Shown here: positions 45,201 through 56,295 of the stretch, one piece after another
Layout: the number at the start of each line of letters is the position of its first letter
Position numbering within the stretch: position 1 is the stretch's first letter
Source: Allomyces arbusculus
Taxonomy: Eukaryota; Blastocladiomycota; Blastocladiomycetes; Blastocladiales; Blastocladiaceae
Length of the DNA stretch: 64,000 nt
Assembly (NCBI GenBank): GCA_027604705.1
Contig: JADHYV010000087.1
Coordinates: forward strand, 1 to 64,000
Direction: 5' to 3'
Translations under genes and position numbers: made by a program
Notes under the pieces: model-generated
Databases searched by the model: none
Told to the model about the DNA's origin: nothing
The model's input: the letters and a program-made list of their open reading frames with translations, nothing else

Positions 45201-45683
45201 TCGGTCGCCGGGGAGGAGGAGATTTTGGCAGTGCGCGCAGATTGCTCCCCACCGAAATTTTCAATAGAAGCGACAGCTCTTTGCTGCACCATTTCGAGTT
45301 GGTACGGCTTGAGCATCGTCGGGCGATCGTCGGGTGCTGCAAGCACACTGTAACCGATCAAGCAAAATGAGGTTAGGTTATGTATCTTTTTACCAGAGAC
45401 GCGTCAACGCAACGTCACGGCGCGACATTTTCTTTGCCAAGAGCTTTCCATTGCTCACCACCATTTCATCCCCATCGCGGTCGACGTCGGGCACAACGAC
45501 CCAACCCGCAAGACTTCCACCAAATCTACCCGACTGTCCGCAACGACACGCGCAACCTCGTCCGACCCCTCTGCAAGCTCGACACACCCCGAGTCCGCAA
45601 CGCGTCGTTGATCGCGATCCATGAACTTGCCCTTGAGCCTGGACTTGATTCGCCCGCCATATCCTCGAGCCCAATCCACCACT
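45201..45683. other. Intergenic, DDAH to Hse1
   Basis: 483 bp holding the DDAH 3' end and the Hse1 promoter and leader. No other feature was recognised. Confidence 0.5.
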
Positions 45684-47695
45684 ATGTCGAATGCCAACGA
45701 GATCCGCGACATGGTCGGTAAGTGTCTGCCGCAGTACGCGCTCCCATTCCGCCGAGGACGGATGACCAACCACGGCAGCCACGATTAGACGCGGCCACGT
45801 CCGAGAACCTCGTCACCGACGACTGGGCCATGATTATGGACATTTGCGACCGGATCGAGCAAGTCGACAACGGGTACAGTTTGTTGCTCGCGCTCCTCGA
45901 CGCGCGACGAGCGACGCTGACGCGCCCCACCCACGCGTAGCCCGCGGACATGTGTTCTGGCCATTGCCAAGCGCATCCCGCACAAGAACCAGAATGTGGT
46001 CTTACACGCGCTTACGCTGACCGAGGCGCTCGTCAAGAACTGCAATGTCGCCGTGCAGCACGAAATCTCGTCGCGCCCGTTCACCGAGGTGCTCGTGAAG
46101 AAGCTGACGGCATCGGTAAAGCCCATCTCTCGCTCGTGCTCGCTCGATTCCTGGCTGACACGCGGCGTTCAACAAAACAGGACATCAGCCCCAAGGTGCA
46201 GCAGAAAATCCTTCAACTGATTCAGTTTTGCGCTGACGAGTACAAGGCGGACCCGTCACTCGCCTACATGACCGACGTGCGCGACCGGCTCGCCGCACAG
46301 GGGTTCGCGTTCCCATCCACCAACCAACCCGCCGCACGTAAATCCTCGTCGGCAGCGGCCGACGCTGATGCTGAACGCCGCGAGCGCGAAGAATTGGAAC
46401 TGGCCATGGCGCTGTCACTTTCAGAGCAGGCCGCGCAATCGGCCAACCGCACGTTCCGGAAAACCGCTTCCCCGCCGCCCGCAGCAAAGCCCGCGGCAGC
46501 CCCGATCCCGCAGGCGCAGTTCCACGTGCGCGCGCTGTACGACTTTGCGGGCGCCGAGCGCGGCGAGTTGCCGTTCAAGGCGGGGGACGTACTCGCGGTT
46601 GTCGATGCGGATTACGACGACTGGTGGACGGCGTCGTTCCGGGGCAAGTCGGGGCTGATTCCGGCCAATTACGTCGAACGGCTTGGCGGTGGCAGCAGTG
46701 CGCCCGCTGCTGCTGAGCCTCCGCGCTCCACCTCCACCACCTCGCCCACTCCTGCCGCGCCCACTACCACAACCGCCGCGGCGACCACCCCCGGCCTCGA
46801 CCGTGCCGCCGTTGACGCGCTTCTCCGGGACGCGTCCGCCGTGGACGACCTCCTCTCGGCGCTCGCTGCCTTGGACCCAAGCACCCCTCCTTCCTCGTCA
46901 CCCGGCGTCCAAGCGGCCTACTCGCGCGTCGTCGCGATGCGCCCGGGCCTGATCCATCAGCTCAAGCACGCGACCGATCTGAAGGACCGGCTCGCAATGT
47001 TGCACGACCAACTGACGCGCGCACGCGCAACCTACGACCGGCTCATGGACCAGGTCCTGCGCATGCCCAAAGGACCCTACGGCGCGCCCGCAGCATTTGC
47101 CGCGCCGCCGGGATACGGACCGGGGCCGAGTATGTACGGACCTCCACCGGGGATGTACACGCCGCCGCCGCCGCCGCCGCCGATGGGGATGCCCGGCGCG
47201 CCACAGCCGTTCCCACCGGGTCCAGGCGCGCCGGGAGGGTTCGCACCAGGACCTGTGCCGGAGAATGCGACGGGCGCGTACATGCCACCACCCCAAGGTC
47301 CGCCGCAGGGGCCACCGATGCCGCACCCGCAAGGCCCACCGATGCAGCACCCGCAACCCACCGGTGCGTACGTGCCCGTGCCGACTCCACCGCCCGGTGC
47401 GGGCGCGCCGCACTACGCGCCTGGCCCGACTCCACCGCCTGGTGCGGGCGGCGCGCCGCATTACGTCTACGGCCCACCAGGGGGTGTGCCTGTGCAGCCG
47501 ACGGGCACGCCGGGGTACGCGCCGCCGCCGCCGCCGCCCGAGGGGTATGCGCCGGCGCCGAGCTGGGGGCAGCAGCCGGGACCGCCGCACCCGACTGGGT
47601 CGCCGCAGCCGCAGCAGCAAGGGTATGCGGGCGGGCCGCCAATGGGGCCGCCGCCGGGACAGCAGCCGCCGCAGGCGTACTATCAGCCGTCGTGA
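45684..47695 (+). CDS. HSE1: ESCRT-0 subunit Hse1/STAM
   Basis: Exons 45684-45717, 45789-45873, 45941-46115 and 46181-47695 give 602 residues. Hse1 (animal STAM) pairs with Vps27 to capture ubiquitinated cargo at endosomes. A VHS domain spans residues 1-140 (SENLVTDDWAMIMDICDRIE...VLAIAKRIPHKNQNVVLHAL). A ubiquitin-interacting motif follows (EELELAMALSLSEQAA, about 178). Then comes an SH3 domain (FHVRALYDFAGAERGELPFK...GLIPANYVERL, about 225-280) and a GAT-like helical region (AYSRVVAMRPGLIHQLKHATDLKDRL). The last 220 residues are Pro/Gly/Tyr-rich with PPPGAGAPHY repeats, as in fungal Hse1. The four-exon start is needed to build an intact VHS domain; the first exon codes for only 11 residues. 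Confidence 0.93.
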
Positions 47696-47950
47696 TGGAG
47701 GGAGGGAAGGACGGGTTTGGAAAGAAAGGGTGTAGTCGTGGATGAATGGGTGAATGCATGAACGCGGTCGTTGCTGTACTGGCCATGTCGCTCATTGGAG
47801 GAGAACACGTTGTCATGCAAGGGAAATGGAGCCCCACAATGATTTTCATTGCAATATGACTATATACGTCAAACGAATTCATACCGACGAGCTCAAACAA
47901 ATCCCTCCATCAAACTCTTCACAAACGACCACGCCAAAACTTGAATTCGC

Positions 47951-48856
47951 TTAATTGGTCTTGAGTTTCTTGCCCGGCGCGTTGCCCTTGCCCTTGGGCG
48001 GGTCGGTCGTGAGCACACGCAGCGCCCAGGTGATGACAATCGACGGGACCACGATCCAAATGAAGTTCATGAAAAAGAAGTAGACCCAGAAGTAGAAGGG
48101 CGTCTTGATGCCGTCGTCGTAGGTCAAACGGTCGACAAAGGACTTGGCCTGGTCGACGAGCGACGTCGGGGCGGCGGCATCGGCGGCGAGCGGCTCAAGG
48201 CGCAGCGACGTGTAAAAGTAGACGATGGTGCCGTAGAGCTGGCCGGCGCTGTATTCAGAGAGAGAAACGCGACGGATCAGATGAGAATGGTGGAAGAGAC
48301 GGGTGGAGACGCAAGACAGAGCGGAAACAAACCTGATGAGCAGCAGCCAGGGAAGGTAGCGGTTGGTCTTGGTGTGGTTGGCGCGCATGCGGATGGCCAC
48401 GAGCCAGAGGAGCGGGCCCCAGACAAACTATTGGATCAAAGACGCGCAGTGAGTCCCTCGTAAACCCCGAGATACACGACGAGAACGCGAATCTCGCTCT
48501 CTCCGTACCGAGGTAATCGCCTCAATGATCCAGACGGCGCGGTCGCCCCACATGTAGCGCGAGTCGCACTTGGCGTACTCCTTCCAAACCTGGCCGAGCA
48601 CCGTGTTGTGCGCGGCCAAGTCGCGCACGTTCACGACGAAGTAGCCCTCGAGCGCCATGTGGATGATGCCCGACAGCCAGCACCATGAGTAGATGGTGCG
48701 GCGGAACATGGGCAGGCCGTGGCCTGACGCAAACGCGAGCAGCGTAAACGCGGCGCACGCGGCGCCAAACCCGCCCAGGATCACCATGTCGTCGTACGTG
48801 TTGGGCACATAGTGCGGCAGGTCGAGCGAGGCCGGAATGAAGGGGTGCGACGCCAT
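47951..48856 (-). CDS. EBP: EBP-type sterol delta8-delta7 isomerase
   Basis: Exons 48856-48509, 48427-48333 and 48248-47951 give 246 residues. EBP (emopamil-binding protein) is a five-TM ER enzyme that moves the sterol B-ring double bond from C8 to C7. Key marks are HPFIPASLDLPHYVPN at the start, SGIIHMALEGYFV (catalytic His and Glu), the near-invariant QVWKEYAKCDSRYMWGD, IIEAITSFVWGPL, SAGQLYGTIVYF and FYFWVYFFFMNFIW. The C-terminus is Lys-rich and could act in ER retention. Yeast and most Dikarya use the unrelated ERG2 for this step, so the animal/plant-type enzyme is informative about lineage. It is divergent from DONSON. Confidence 0.95.
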
Positions 48857-49487
48857 TTTGCGGGGAACGATGCGCGAGAGGCGGAGTAGGGTCGGGTCGG
48901 CGTCGGCGTGCGGGCCGGGGGACATGCAGCGCGCGCGCGGTGGTTGTCGAACGAGGGGTGGCCGGACTTCGCGGGTGGCAGGTCAGTCAGGGAGAGCGGC
49001 AACGGAGAGTGCGGGCAGTCGCGGGCGTCTTTGCTTCCGTTGTCGTGCGCTTGATCGTCACGGCGGCGGACAACGAGCAGGGCCGGTTGATGCAACCAGG
49101 GACGTGGGCTTGAGGAAAATCGGAGAAATATGCCTCGGCCGGTATTCCACGCGGCGGACCGGTCCTTCTAACAGGAGGGCCCCGAGGCAGGGGATGCCTC
49201 GCATCGGGCTAACAACCAGTGGTGCACCCCAAGGACAGCCAGGAGCAGGAGCTTAGCAGCGCGCAATTTGCGTTGGCCGGCGGATCTGCGCGGTGTGGTG
49301 ATTTGCGATGGGCCTGGCACGCAGTGAGAAGGACGCTTTGATCGCTGCGGTTGCCTGGGGCCGGCCTCGCGGTCAGCGAACGGCCTCATTTTGCTCAACA
49401 ACCAATTGCTGCCGCCAGCGCTGCTGCATACTGCCCGCACTACGCGCTCGCGGCGTGTGCGCTCCTTGTCCACCGCTCCAGATCACG
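48857..49487. promoter_or_regulatory. Divergent intergenic region, EBP / DONSON
   Basis: 631 bp between start codons of opposite genes. An in-frame upstream Met of EBP exists at 48925, but the conserved start fits 48856. No repeat or motif was recognised. Confidence 0.45.
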
Positions 49488-51770
49488 ATGCAGCAGCCGC
49501 CACGCGGTGTCAAGCGCGCCTCGTCACTGGCCGAAATTCGGGTCAGTGCTCGCTCGATCATTAACGCTGCCATGGGGACGCGCCCCTAACCGCCCTACCA
49601 CCCGCGTTTCCAGGAACGGCAACGCAAGCGCACGGCAACGCCCGAAAATCGCGCTGTCGCCGCATCATCTGTCCATGGCACCACTCCCGTAACGTCGACG
49701 GCTATTGGACCCAGTCGCACCAGCACGAGCAGCTCGAGCAACGGCCATGGCACCACGTCCACCAAGAACAGTCTGCGCCGCGCCGCAACGACAGCCGGAA
49801 CCGGCTCCACCGGCTCAAAACCCGCGGCGGTGCCGATTACCGCGTTTTTTCAGCGGTCCAGCTCAAGTCGGCAAGCGTCGGCGTCCGTGAATTCCAGCGG
49901 GACCAGTCGGTCCTCTTCCGCGTCCGCATCGACCACAACACCGCGCTCGGAATTGCAGGACCCAGTCGTGCTCGACGACGCACTGTCCTCGGCACGCTCC
50001 ACGCCCAGCACGTCGCGAAGCAGCTTGCTCGACACCGACATGGCACCCTCCAATGCTCCTGGTACCGCACCAGCTCCATCGATGGGATCCGCCGCACCGT
50101 CCACTTCGTCGTTTCCATTCGTCATTGCTCGCCGTCAGCCCGCCACGGCGCCGCCCAGCAACCCGTTTCAACTCCTGTCCCAGATTGGCCGCAGTAACGA
50201 CGATGACGACGACGGTTTTTACGACGACTTTGAAGAGGATGGCGAGGACGAGCCCGTTGCGTGGTCGGACCTGATCAAGCGCACCGCGTCGCTCCAGGTG
50301 CACGGCGCGTCGCTGCCGATTGCCTGCACCGAGTCGGCGTTCCGCGACGGCCTCGTAGACGATATCCTGGACGAGGGTGATGACGATGGTCTCGATGACG
50401 ACGATGCAGCAGGCGACGGATGGATGGCGGCCAATTTGAGCGAATGGGAGAGCGACGCTGAGGGGGAGGGCGACGAGGACGGAGCGGACGGCGAACCCGA
50501 CGCGTGGCCGCCATTTGATCCACCGGCCGCACTCGACGGTGACGGGAACAACGGCGACATTGCCATGAACGATGACGTTCCCAGCAATTCCATGGACGCG
50601 GCGTCGCTCCCCGATCTCGCACCGGACGCAACCGACGCGACGCTACCCTTTTCCTGGACCCTGCCGCAACGCATTTCATTCCAGTCGGGCACCTCCCTCG
50701 AATGGGCCGCCCCCACTTCACCCACGACTGCATCCGGATGCAGCGCGACCACGCTCGACTCATTCACCCTCTTCCAGCACTTTTCCCCGCTCATCACCAA
50801 ACCACCCGCCGTCCGTTTCGACGCGCAGCTCTACCACTACCGGCACCCCGACGAGGACCTCCCTCCGGCCTCGCGTGCCGCACGGATCAAGCAGACCGAC
50901 CGCGACGAAATCGCGCATGCGCAACGCTCAGCAACCCGGTGGCAAGCAGCATTTGCGCACGCGGTCGCGCTTGTAGGCAACGGCGACGTGCCGTACCTCT
51001 ACTTCATCCACCGCAACCACTTCACCGCCGTGGTGTTACCGGACCGCGCTTTCGTGACCGGGTGCACGCGCGGATTGCGCGCCCAGCTCGCAGCGCGTGG
51101 GATTGTGGTGGAGGCGGTCGATCGCGGAAGCGCACAGGACGTGCCTGGGGACGAGAAGCCCAAGCGCGTTGTTCCGCTCGGGAGCGTCGTGCCCGGGACC
51201 GGTGACAGTGATGACGACAATGAGGACATGGACGATTTGCCGTGGGATAACGGCACGGGCGCGCTGAGTGGGGCTGCCGCGGACGTGGCACCGATTCGCA
51301 CCGTGGCTACAGCGCATTTACGCGAGCCAGCGCACGCGACCGTAGTGGTCCCGCGCGACGCGCGCGACAGGTTTGTGGCGTTTTTGGGCGAGTTCTTGGA
51401 GTGGAACGCGAGCAGTGCGCGGGTGCTGGACCCGTCATTGCCCGTATTGGTCGCGCCGCGGCCATTCTTGCACGCGAGTTTGCACAAAGCCCAGGTGCGT
51501 TTGTTGACAGCCTGGTCTGGGTCGGGATTGTGAACTGACCTTCTTCTGGCGGGTGAACATGTTCAGATGACACGTGTCGGAATGGTCAGCAGCGTGCACG
51601 GTGCCGCATCGCGCATCCAAGTGGAGGGATGGGTCTTGCCGCCGCAAGTGCAGGAGCTGGTCGCGCTCGTTCGTGAGCACAACCCGGACGCGCGCGTGCA
51701 GGTCGTGCCGGACACGCACGTGGTGTTCCCCGCCCACGAAGCGCTGGGTCCACGTGGAAGTTCAATGTAA
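49488..51770 (+). CDS. DONSON: DONSON-like replication initiation factor
   Basis: Exons 49488-49541, 49614-51494 and 51567-51770 give 712 residues. DONSON delivers GINS to MCM2-7 during CMG helicase assembly in animals. After a Ser/Thr-rich N-terminus with a PIP-box-like ITAFFQR, NPFQLLS and two acidic runs, the conserved core begins FTLFQHFSPLITKPPAVRFDAQLYHYRHPD. It continues RWQAAFAHAV...GDVPYLYFIHRNHFTAVV and FVTGCTRGLRAQLAARGI, matching human CPYFYVCTYQFTVLF and TRGLREAMRNEGI. The third exon adds HGAASRIQVEGWVLPPQVQEL, equivalent to the LEITGPIMPHSLHSL segment of the animal protein, and shows that the stop at 51533 lies in an intron. Confidence 0.85.
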
Positions 51771-51854
51771 TCCATCCGTTTTGCAGCCCGAAGATAATTT
51801 TCTACCTGGTCGGCGCGAAGCATCATACAGCTGGGTATTGGCGACAGCCATTCA

Positions 51855-51985
51855 AGCGGTTTGAGAACCCAACTGTAATCGGACCAGGAATTAAACCGGG
51901 ACCTGGAGGATGCACACGCCCGTTTAGAGCGCTGCTCCACGTATTCTTGGACAATGAGGCACAACAGCCAAGCTTCAGAGCTGTG
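51855..51985 (-). repeat. SINE-like repeat, copy 1
   Basis: On the minus strand this reads CCCGGTTTAATTCCTGGTCCGATTACAGTTGGGTTCTC. The GGTTTAATTCC part resembles a Pol III B box and the rest matches the shared core of the other copies. A D-arm-like gtggagcagcgctct lies upstream. Confidence 0.45.
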
Positions 51986-52024
51986 AGTCAATAAAATACA
52001 CTACTTCAGCTCCGATCATGATAA

Positions 52025-52115
52025 GATGGGTGCAGTTGGGAGCGGGCAATTCCCTCAAGATGTTGAGTCCTTTGGACAACCCAGCCGCTTTCGGACCAGA
52101 GACTGACTTGACAGA
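52025..52115 (-). repeat. SINE-like repeat, copy 2
   Basis: The minus strand contains CTGGTCCGAAAGCGGCTGGG, then TTGTCC and CAACATCTTGAGGG, then CGCTCCCAACTGCAC. It aligns over about 75 bp with copy 3, with scattered differences. Confidence 0.6.
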
Positions 52116-52181
52116 CAACAGAGCCCACGCGAACTTGCTTCTGAGGTTCAACCAACCGGCTCGGTCGCGTCCCTGGTTCGG

Positions 52182-52365
52182 GAAATGAAAATGAAAGAAA
52201 CAAAAATGTTAAAACCCGGTCAAGTTTGTGCAGCTGGGAGGCGGGCCGAGGCCCTGTTCAAGATGAAAAGTCTGGAGAACCCAGCCGCATTCGGACCAGG
52301 GGTCGATCCATTGGCCTCCGGCGTCCGTACTTGAGAGAAGGACAACGAAGCTATGCCAACTTGAT
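52182..52365 (-). repeat. SINE-like repeat, copy 3
   Basis: The minus strand reads GGATCGACCCCTGGTCCGAA (B-box-like start), then TGCGGCTGGGTTCTCC, a stretch related to copy 2, and ACTTGACCGGG followed by a T-rich tail (TTTTAACATTTTTG). The core, the ACTTGACYGGG end and the T-rich tail are shared with copy 4. Confidence 0.6.
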
Positions 52366-52856
52366 CAGCATAGCAAAGCAAGAAGAATTCATGATTTGTT
52401 TGCTATTCACCGATGAAGGCGAGTCACGCGGCAATGGCGTCGTGATGCCAGCGGTGGTCACCGGTCCGGACATTTCCTTTTCATTCAGGCCCTGCGCGCA
52501 CCACCGTTCTCCCACTTCTCTCTCCTCTCTCCACGGTTGAGCGGCATCAATCTTGGTCCGACAGCCCAGCAGCACAACTTGAACTAACCTCGAGCAACGT
52601 ATGTGCGCCTCACGCTGCATGATGATGAACCACGACACGAACTCCCCGAAATGGAGCCAAGCCCGGGCCTGCACCGTGCACGCGGCTAAACCGATTGGAC
52701 CGGAGTAACGGGATACGCGTGCGGACCCTAACGCGCAAATTACGGTCCAATCGGTGTACTGGTCCACTACCGCGGATTTGGGACAATCGACTTGGCAGCT
52801 GCCAGCCACAACGCGTCGTTCAGCTGATCCCTCGGCGCCGCAACCAGTAGGCCATC

Positions 52857-53837
52857 ATGTCGGCAGTGCAGCAAATCGCGCGAATTACCAAGTTCACGGC
52901 GACGACGACGGGTCGCGACAAGGTCTACCGGTTTATTCAATATTTTTCGCGCTTCCTCGCGTTCCGGTTGCTCGCTGCCGACCCCAAGAGCAACAAGGAG
53001 CTTGCGGGCAAGATCACCAAGCTCGTCAAGCACCTGAGTTTGAGTCGCAAGCGTACGTTGGATCACCTCGGGCCATCGTGTGGATCGCGGGCTTGGTGAG
53101 CGGTATTGGTGACGCTGACGGTGTTGGGTTGCGGATAGTGATGCGCATTGGTCGCCCGCTCGAGTACTTCCTCAACATTATGAACGGCATTGCGACGCAA
53201 AAGGACGAGTTCATCAAGTACGGTTCTGCTTTTCTCATTCGCGAGCTTTGTGCATGTGTGCGTGCTGCGATCGAGAATGCTCATCGTTCTCCACCTTGTC
53301 CACCGTGCGTTTTATAGGTACTGCTTGATCGGCAAGAACGCGGCCCTGTCGGTCTGGATGGTGTTTGATTTCCTGGCGTGGGCGCAGGGCGTCGGCCTTT
53401 GGAAGAGCAAGAACCCCGAGCTCCTGTCTCTGCGCACGAACCGGTTCTGGATCACGGGCCTGATTTTCGGGCTCATGAGTACCTGGTACCAGATCACGGG
53501 TGTCCTGAAGCGCCATCTCGCCCTGCAAAAAGTCAAGGCGCAGAACAAGCTCACGGCCGAGGACACGCTGGCCGAAGAGAAGGCGATTCACGCGTACGTT
53601 GCCTCCCTGGCGCCAGTCAACTTCTTGATGTTCGATATGCTGACGGTCTCAATATTTGACTGTAGCGCAAGCAAGAAGCTGGCGCGACAAGTGTTCCAGG
53701 AGTCGCTCGACATCCTCGTGCCGGCGCGCGGGCTCAAGTGGGTGACGCTGACGGACGGGTTCATTGGCCTGTCGGGCGCTCTCACGTCACTCATGGGCGC
53801 CGAGTCGCAGTGGAAGAAGGTGCATGGTGGCAAGTGA
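52857..53837 (+). CDS. PEX11: Peroxisomal membrane protein PEX11
   Basis: Exons 52857-53052, 53139-53217 and 53318-53837 give 264 residues. PEX11 bends and elongates the peroxisomal membrane before division. The N-terminal amphipathic region reads TGRDKVYRFIQYFSRFLAFRLL, with KHLSLSRKLMRIGRPLEYF across the first splice. The middle holds hydrophobic segments (AALSVWMVFDFLAWAQGVGLW, FWITGLIFGLMSTWYQITG), and the C-terminus has the usual last TM helix after RGLKWVTLTDGFIGLSGALTS. The second intron is placed so that gtacgg is the donor and tag/gtactg the acceptor. NPHP1 follows in tandem 550 bp downstream. Confidence 0.92.
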
Positions 53838-54387
53838 GCGCGATAGATGGCGCTTTTTGTTCCCCTTCTTTCTTAGTGCTCGAATTTCGGTTCTTGATTT
53901 TGTTGACTGCTGGTGGCCTGCCCGTCTTGGAGGCCAAGATATTTTGAACGCTAAATGACGCTTTACCGTGGGCCCTTGCGAATGCAGGGCTCGAGTTTCG
54001 ATGTATTCATTTTCATTTGGAGGAGGAAGAGGCAGAAAGGTTGCAGGAGCTTTGTCTGCCAGTGAGCAACGGTGCGTGTCACGGGGTCGCGTCGAAGCTC
54101 TGCATCTCAACGATCTTTCTGTTGGTGTTCTTGCCGCCGGCCTTGTCGCTCCCGACGACGCTGCCACTCTCCACCCGCCCCGACTCGCCGCATTGTGCTC
54201 TTTGCGCCACGGTCGGACCATCGCGCCGCGGCAGCAGCACCCGTACCACCAATTCCATCAGCTCCTCCCCGAACACCAACCTCGACCTGTCTCGCTGGCT
54301 CGTGCCGCCATAGAGCCATAGAACTGCTGCCGTGGGCCGATACGCACGACAATAGACAAGCTAGACCCTTTTCTGAGCGCCGTGATC
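53838..54387. other. Intergenic, PEX11 to NPHP1
   Basis: 550 bp containing the PEX11 3' end and NPHP1 upstream sequence. A short frame at 53968-54321 shows no family. A small upstream NPHP1 exon cannot be excluded. Confidence 0.45.
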
Positions 54388-56295
54388 ATGCTTTCCTCGA
54401 GCCACGACGTCCACTCAGCGGCACCCGACGTAACGGCGCCTGCGATGCCGCTCATGTTGACCAAGCACGCCTTCCATGCGCGCGACGGCACCGACGAGCT
54501 CACGGTCCCGGCGCGCGCCATTGTCTCGATCACGCCGCTACCCGAGATTGAAGAGAACAGCACCGAATACACGGCCGACACGTTCTGGATCCACGTTGCG
54601 TTTCGCGGCGAGCAAGGGTTTGTGCCACGCCATGTGCTCACGCCGCTCGACAAGAACATTCTCGGCAAGTCGCCGTGCGCGAGCAGTGAGAGCGTGCACG
54701 TTCCAGCGCCGGAGCGCCAGAAGTCGCAGTCGCGGTCGCGGTCCAGGTCACGCACGCGGCACGCGGTCCCGATGAGCCCATCGAAGCGGTCACCGGTGAA
54801 GCCGTCTGCGCTCTCGGGTCGCGTGTCACCGACCAGGCGCGTGCCGCGTGCGCGCCCGAGTATGCCGCCGTTCTTGTCCACCTCGAAGCGGGGTACGTTC
54901 CCGTTTTCGTTGTTGCATGATCGAGTGCCAAGTTGCTGACCTCCTCTCTGCACGGCAGCAACGAAATTCAAGCTTTCGCAGCAACTGGCTCAGATTGCCA
55001 CCGTGCCAGCAGCGCCGGGGACACAGCCGCCGACCTCGCCACTGTCCACGCAGGGCGCCATCCAGCTGACGCTCCACCGCGTCGACCATTTCCCATACCT
55101 GACGCCCGACGCGCAACTCGACCCGGACCGCGCCCAAGCACAGTGGATCCGGTCGGCGGTGCGCGTGTCTCTGCTCCGCGCGGGCCAAGTCGTTGGCAAC
55201 GTTCATGTCGCCACGGCATATCCCGAGTCGCCGCTGCACAAGTGCCGCACCTGGCGATTCACGGAAAAGGTACTGCTCGTGGAAGGGGATTCGATTTTCG
55301 AGCGATAACTCACGTTCTTGACTGTCAATAGTCGCATCTGTTTGGATCCGGCGAAAAGTACGACGACAATCGGCTGGTTGTGCGGTTTGACCCAACCGAG
55401 TTCGAAACTTCAGTCGTGTTTGAGCTCGTGCACACGATTCGCGTCCCACCGGCCGCGCCAGGCCTGCCAGCGGTGCGACGAGGTGCGTTGGGGGATCGTT
55501 CCCCAAATGCTTCCCGGCGCAATGTCTCACTTTGCTGCTTCCGACAGATATTTCCGCCGGGTGGACCGCGCTCAACCTATTCAACAGCGCTGGCACCCCG
55601 CTCGCGCAGCAGCGGTACACGCTCACTGTGCGCGACCAGAGGCCGTGCGACAAGGACGCGATGCCGCAAACGCCCTCTGCCCCGGGCGACAGGAAACACC
55701 CGACGTCTCTGATCGTCGGTGTCACGGCCGTCCCCAAGAAGTGGCACGCCACGACACTCGGTCTTCCGCCACGCGTCTTGTGCGCGCTCGACACAGTCTC
55801 GCTCGCCGCACACTATTGCCACGTCCTGGCCGCGGCCGCAGTCGACGCACGCACGCGACCCGCGGCGGACTACGTCCAGTCGGACCCGATCTTGGCGTGG
55901 CTCGGGCCGGCGCTGGACGACCCAGACCACGCGCGCGCTCTGGCGGTCACGTGGCGCGCGGAACGGAAGCGGATTCCGGCGGCTGTCAGGCACGACTTGG
56001 ATGCCGCGCAGAAGTGGGTGCGGCGGCTGGTTGTCGCGTGGCATTGCGTGCAGGGTGATCTGGCGAGGGTCCAGCTGGGTGCGGATGGCAAGGTGTGTTC
56101 GCTGTTACTACCCGTCGTCGCGATAGGGAAGGCAAGGACGGCTCACTATTTTTCTTCGAGTAGGAGTCCAAGCCGGTAACGGCGTCGAACGACGCGGTGG
56201 CCGCGCTCAACAAGCCTACGGCCACGACGCAATACACGCCGTTCACAACGGCCGAACTGAAGTACTGGCTCCCGCCCGAAGCGGCGAACTCGTAA
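54388..56295 (+). CDS. NPHP1: Nephrocystin-1-like ciliary transition-zone protein
   Basis: Exons 54388-54892, 54959-55269, 55332-55482, 55548-56092 and 56164-56295 give 547 residues; human NPHP1 has about 730, with an extra N-terminal coiled coil. NPHP1 belongs to the gate at the base of cilia. An SH3-like domain (HAFHARDGTDELTVPARAIV...RGEQGFVPRHVL, about 30-90) is followed by an Arg/Ser linker. The nephrocystin homology region then begins VRVSLLRAGQVVGNVHV...CRTWRFTEK and continues VVFELVHTIRV, DISAGWTALNLFNSAGTPL and DPILAWLGPALDDPDHARALAVTWRAE. These match LFELGISYI, GELSCGWVFLKLFDASGVP and [24 protein letters not shown] of the human protein. It ends TTAELKYWLPPEAANS. Confidence 0.85.

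Larger units (their letters stand above)
51771..52856. other. Intergenic region with SINE-like repeats
   Basis: 1.1 kb with no coding gene. It contains three minus-oriented copies or fragments of a dispersed repeat (51855-51985, 52025-52115, 52182-52365). The remainder up to 52856 is unassigned and includes the PEX11 promoter. Confidence 0.5.

Noticed and set aside
51495-51533. DONSON ending at the stop codon at 51533
   Set aside because: A GT/AG intron 51495-51566 joins in phase to a further exon that matches the conserved C-terminal part of the family.
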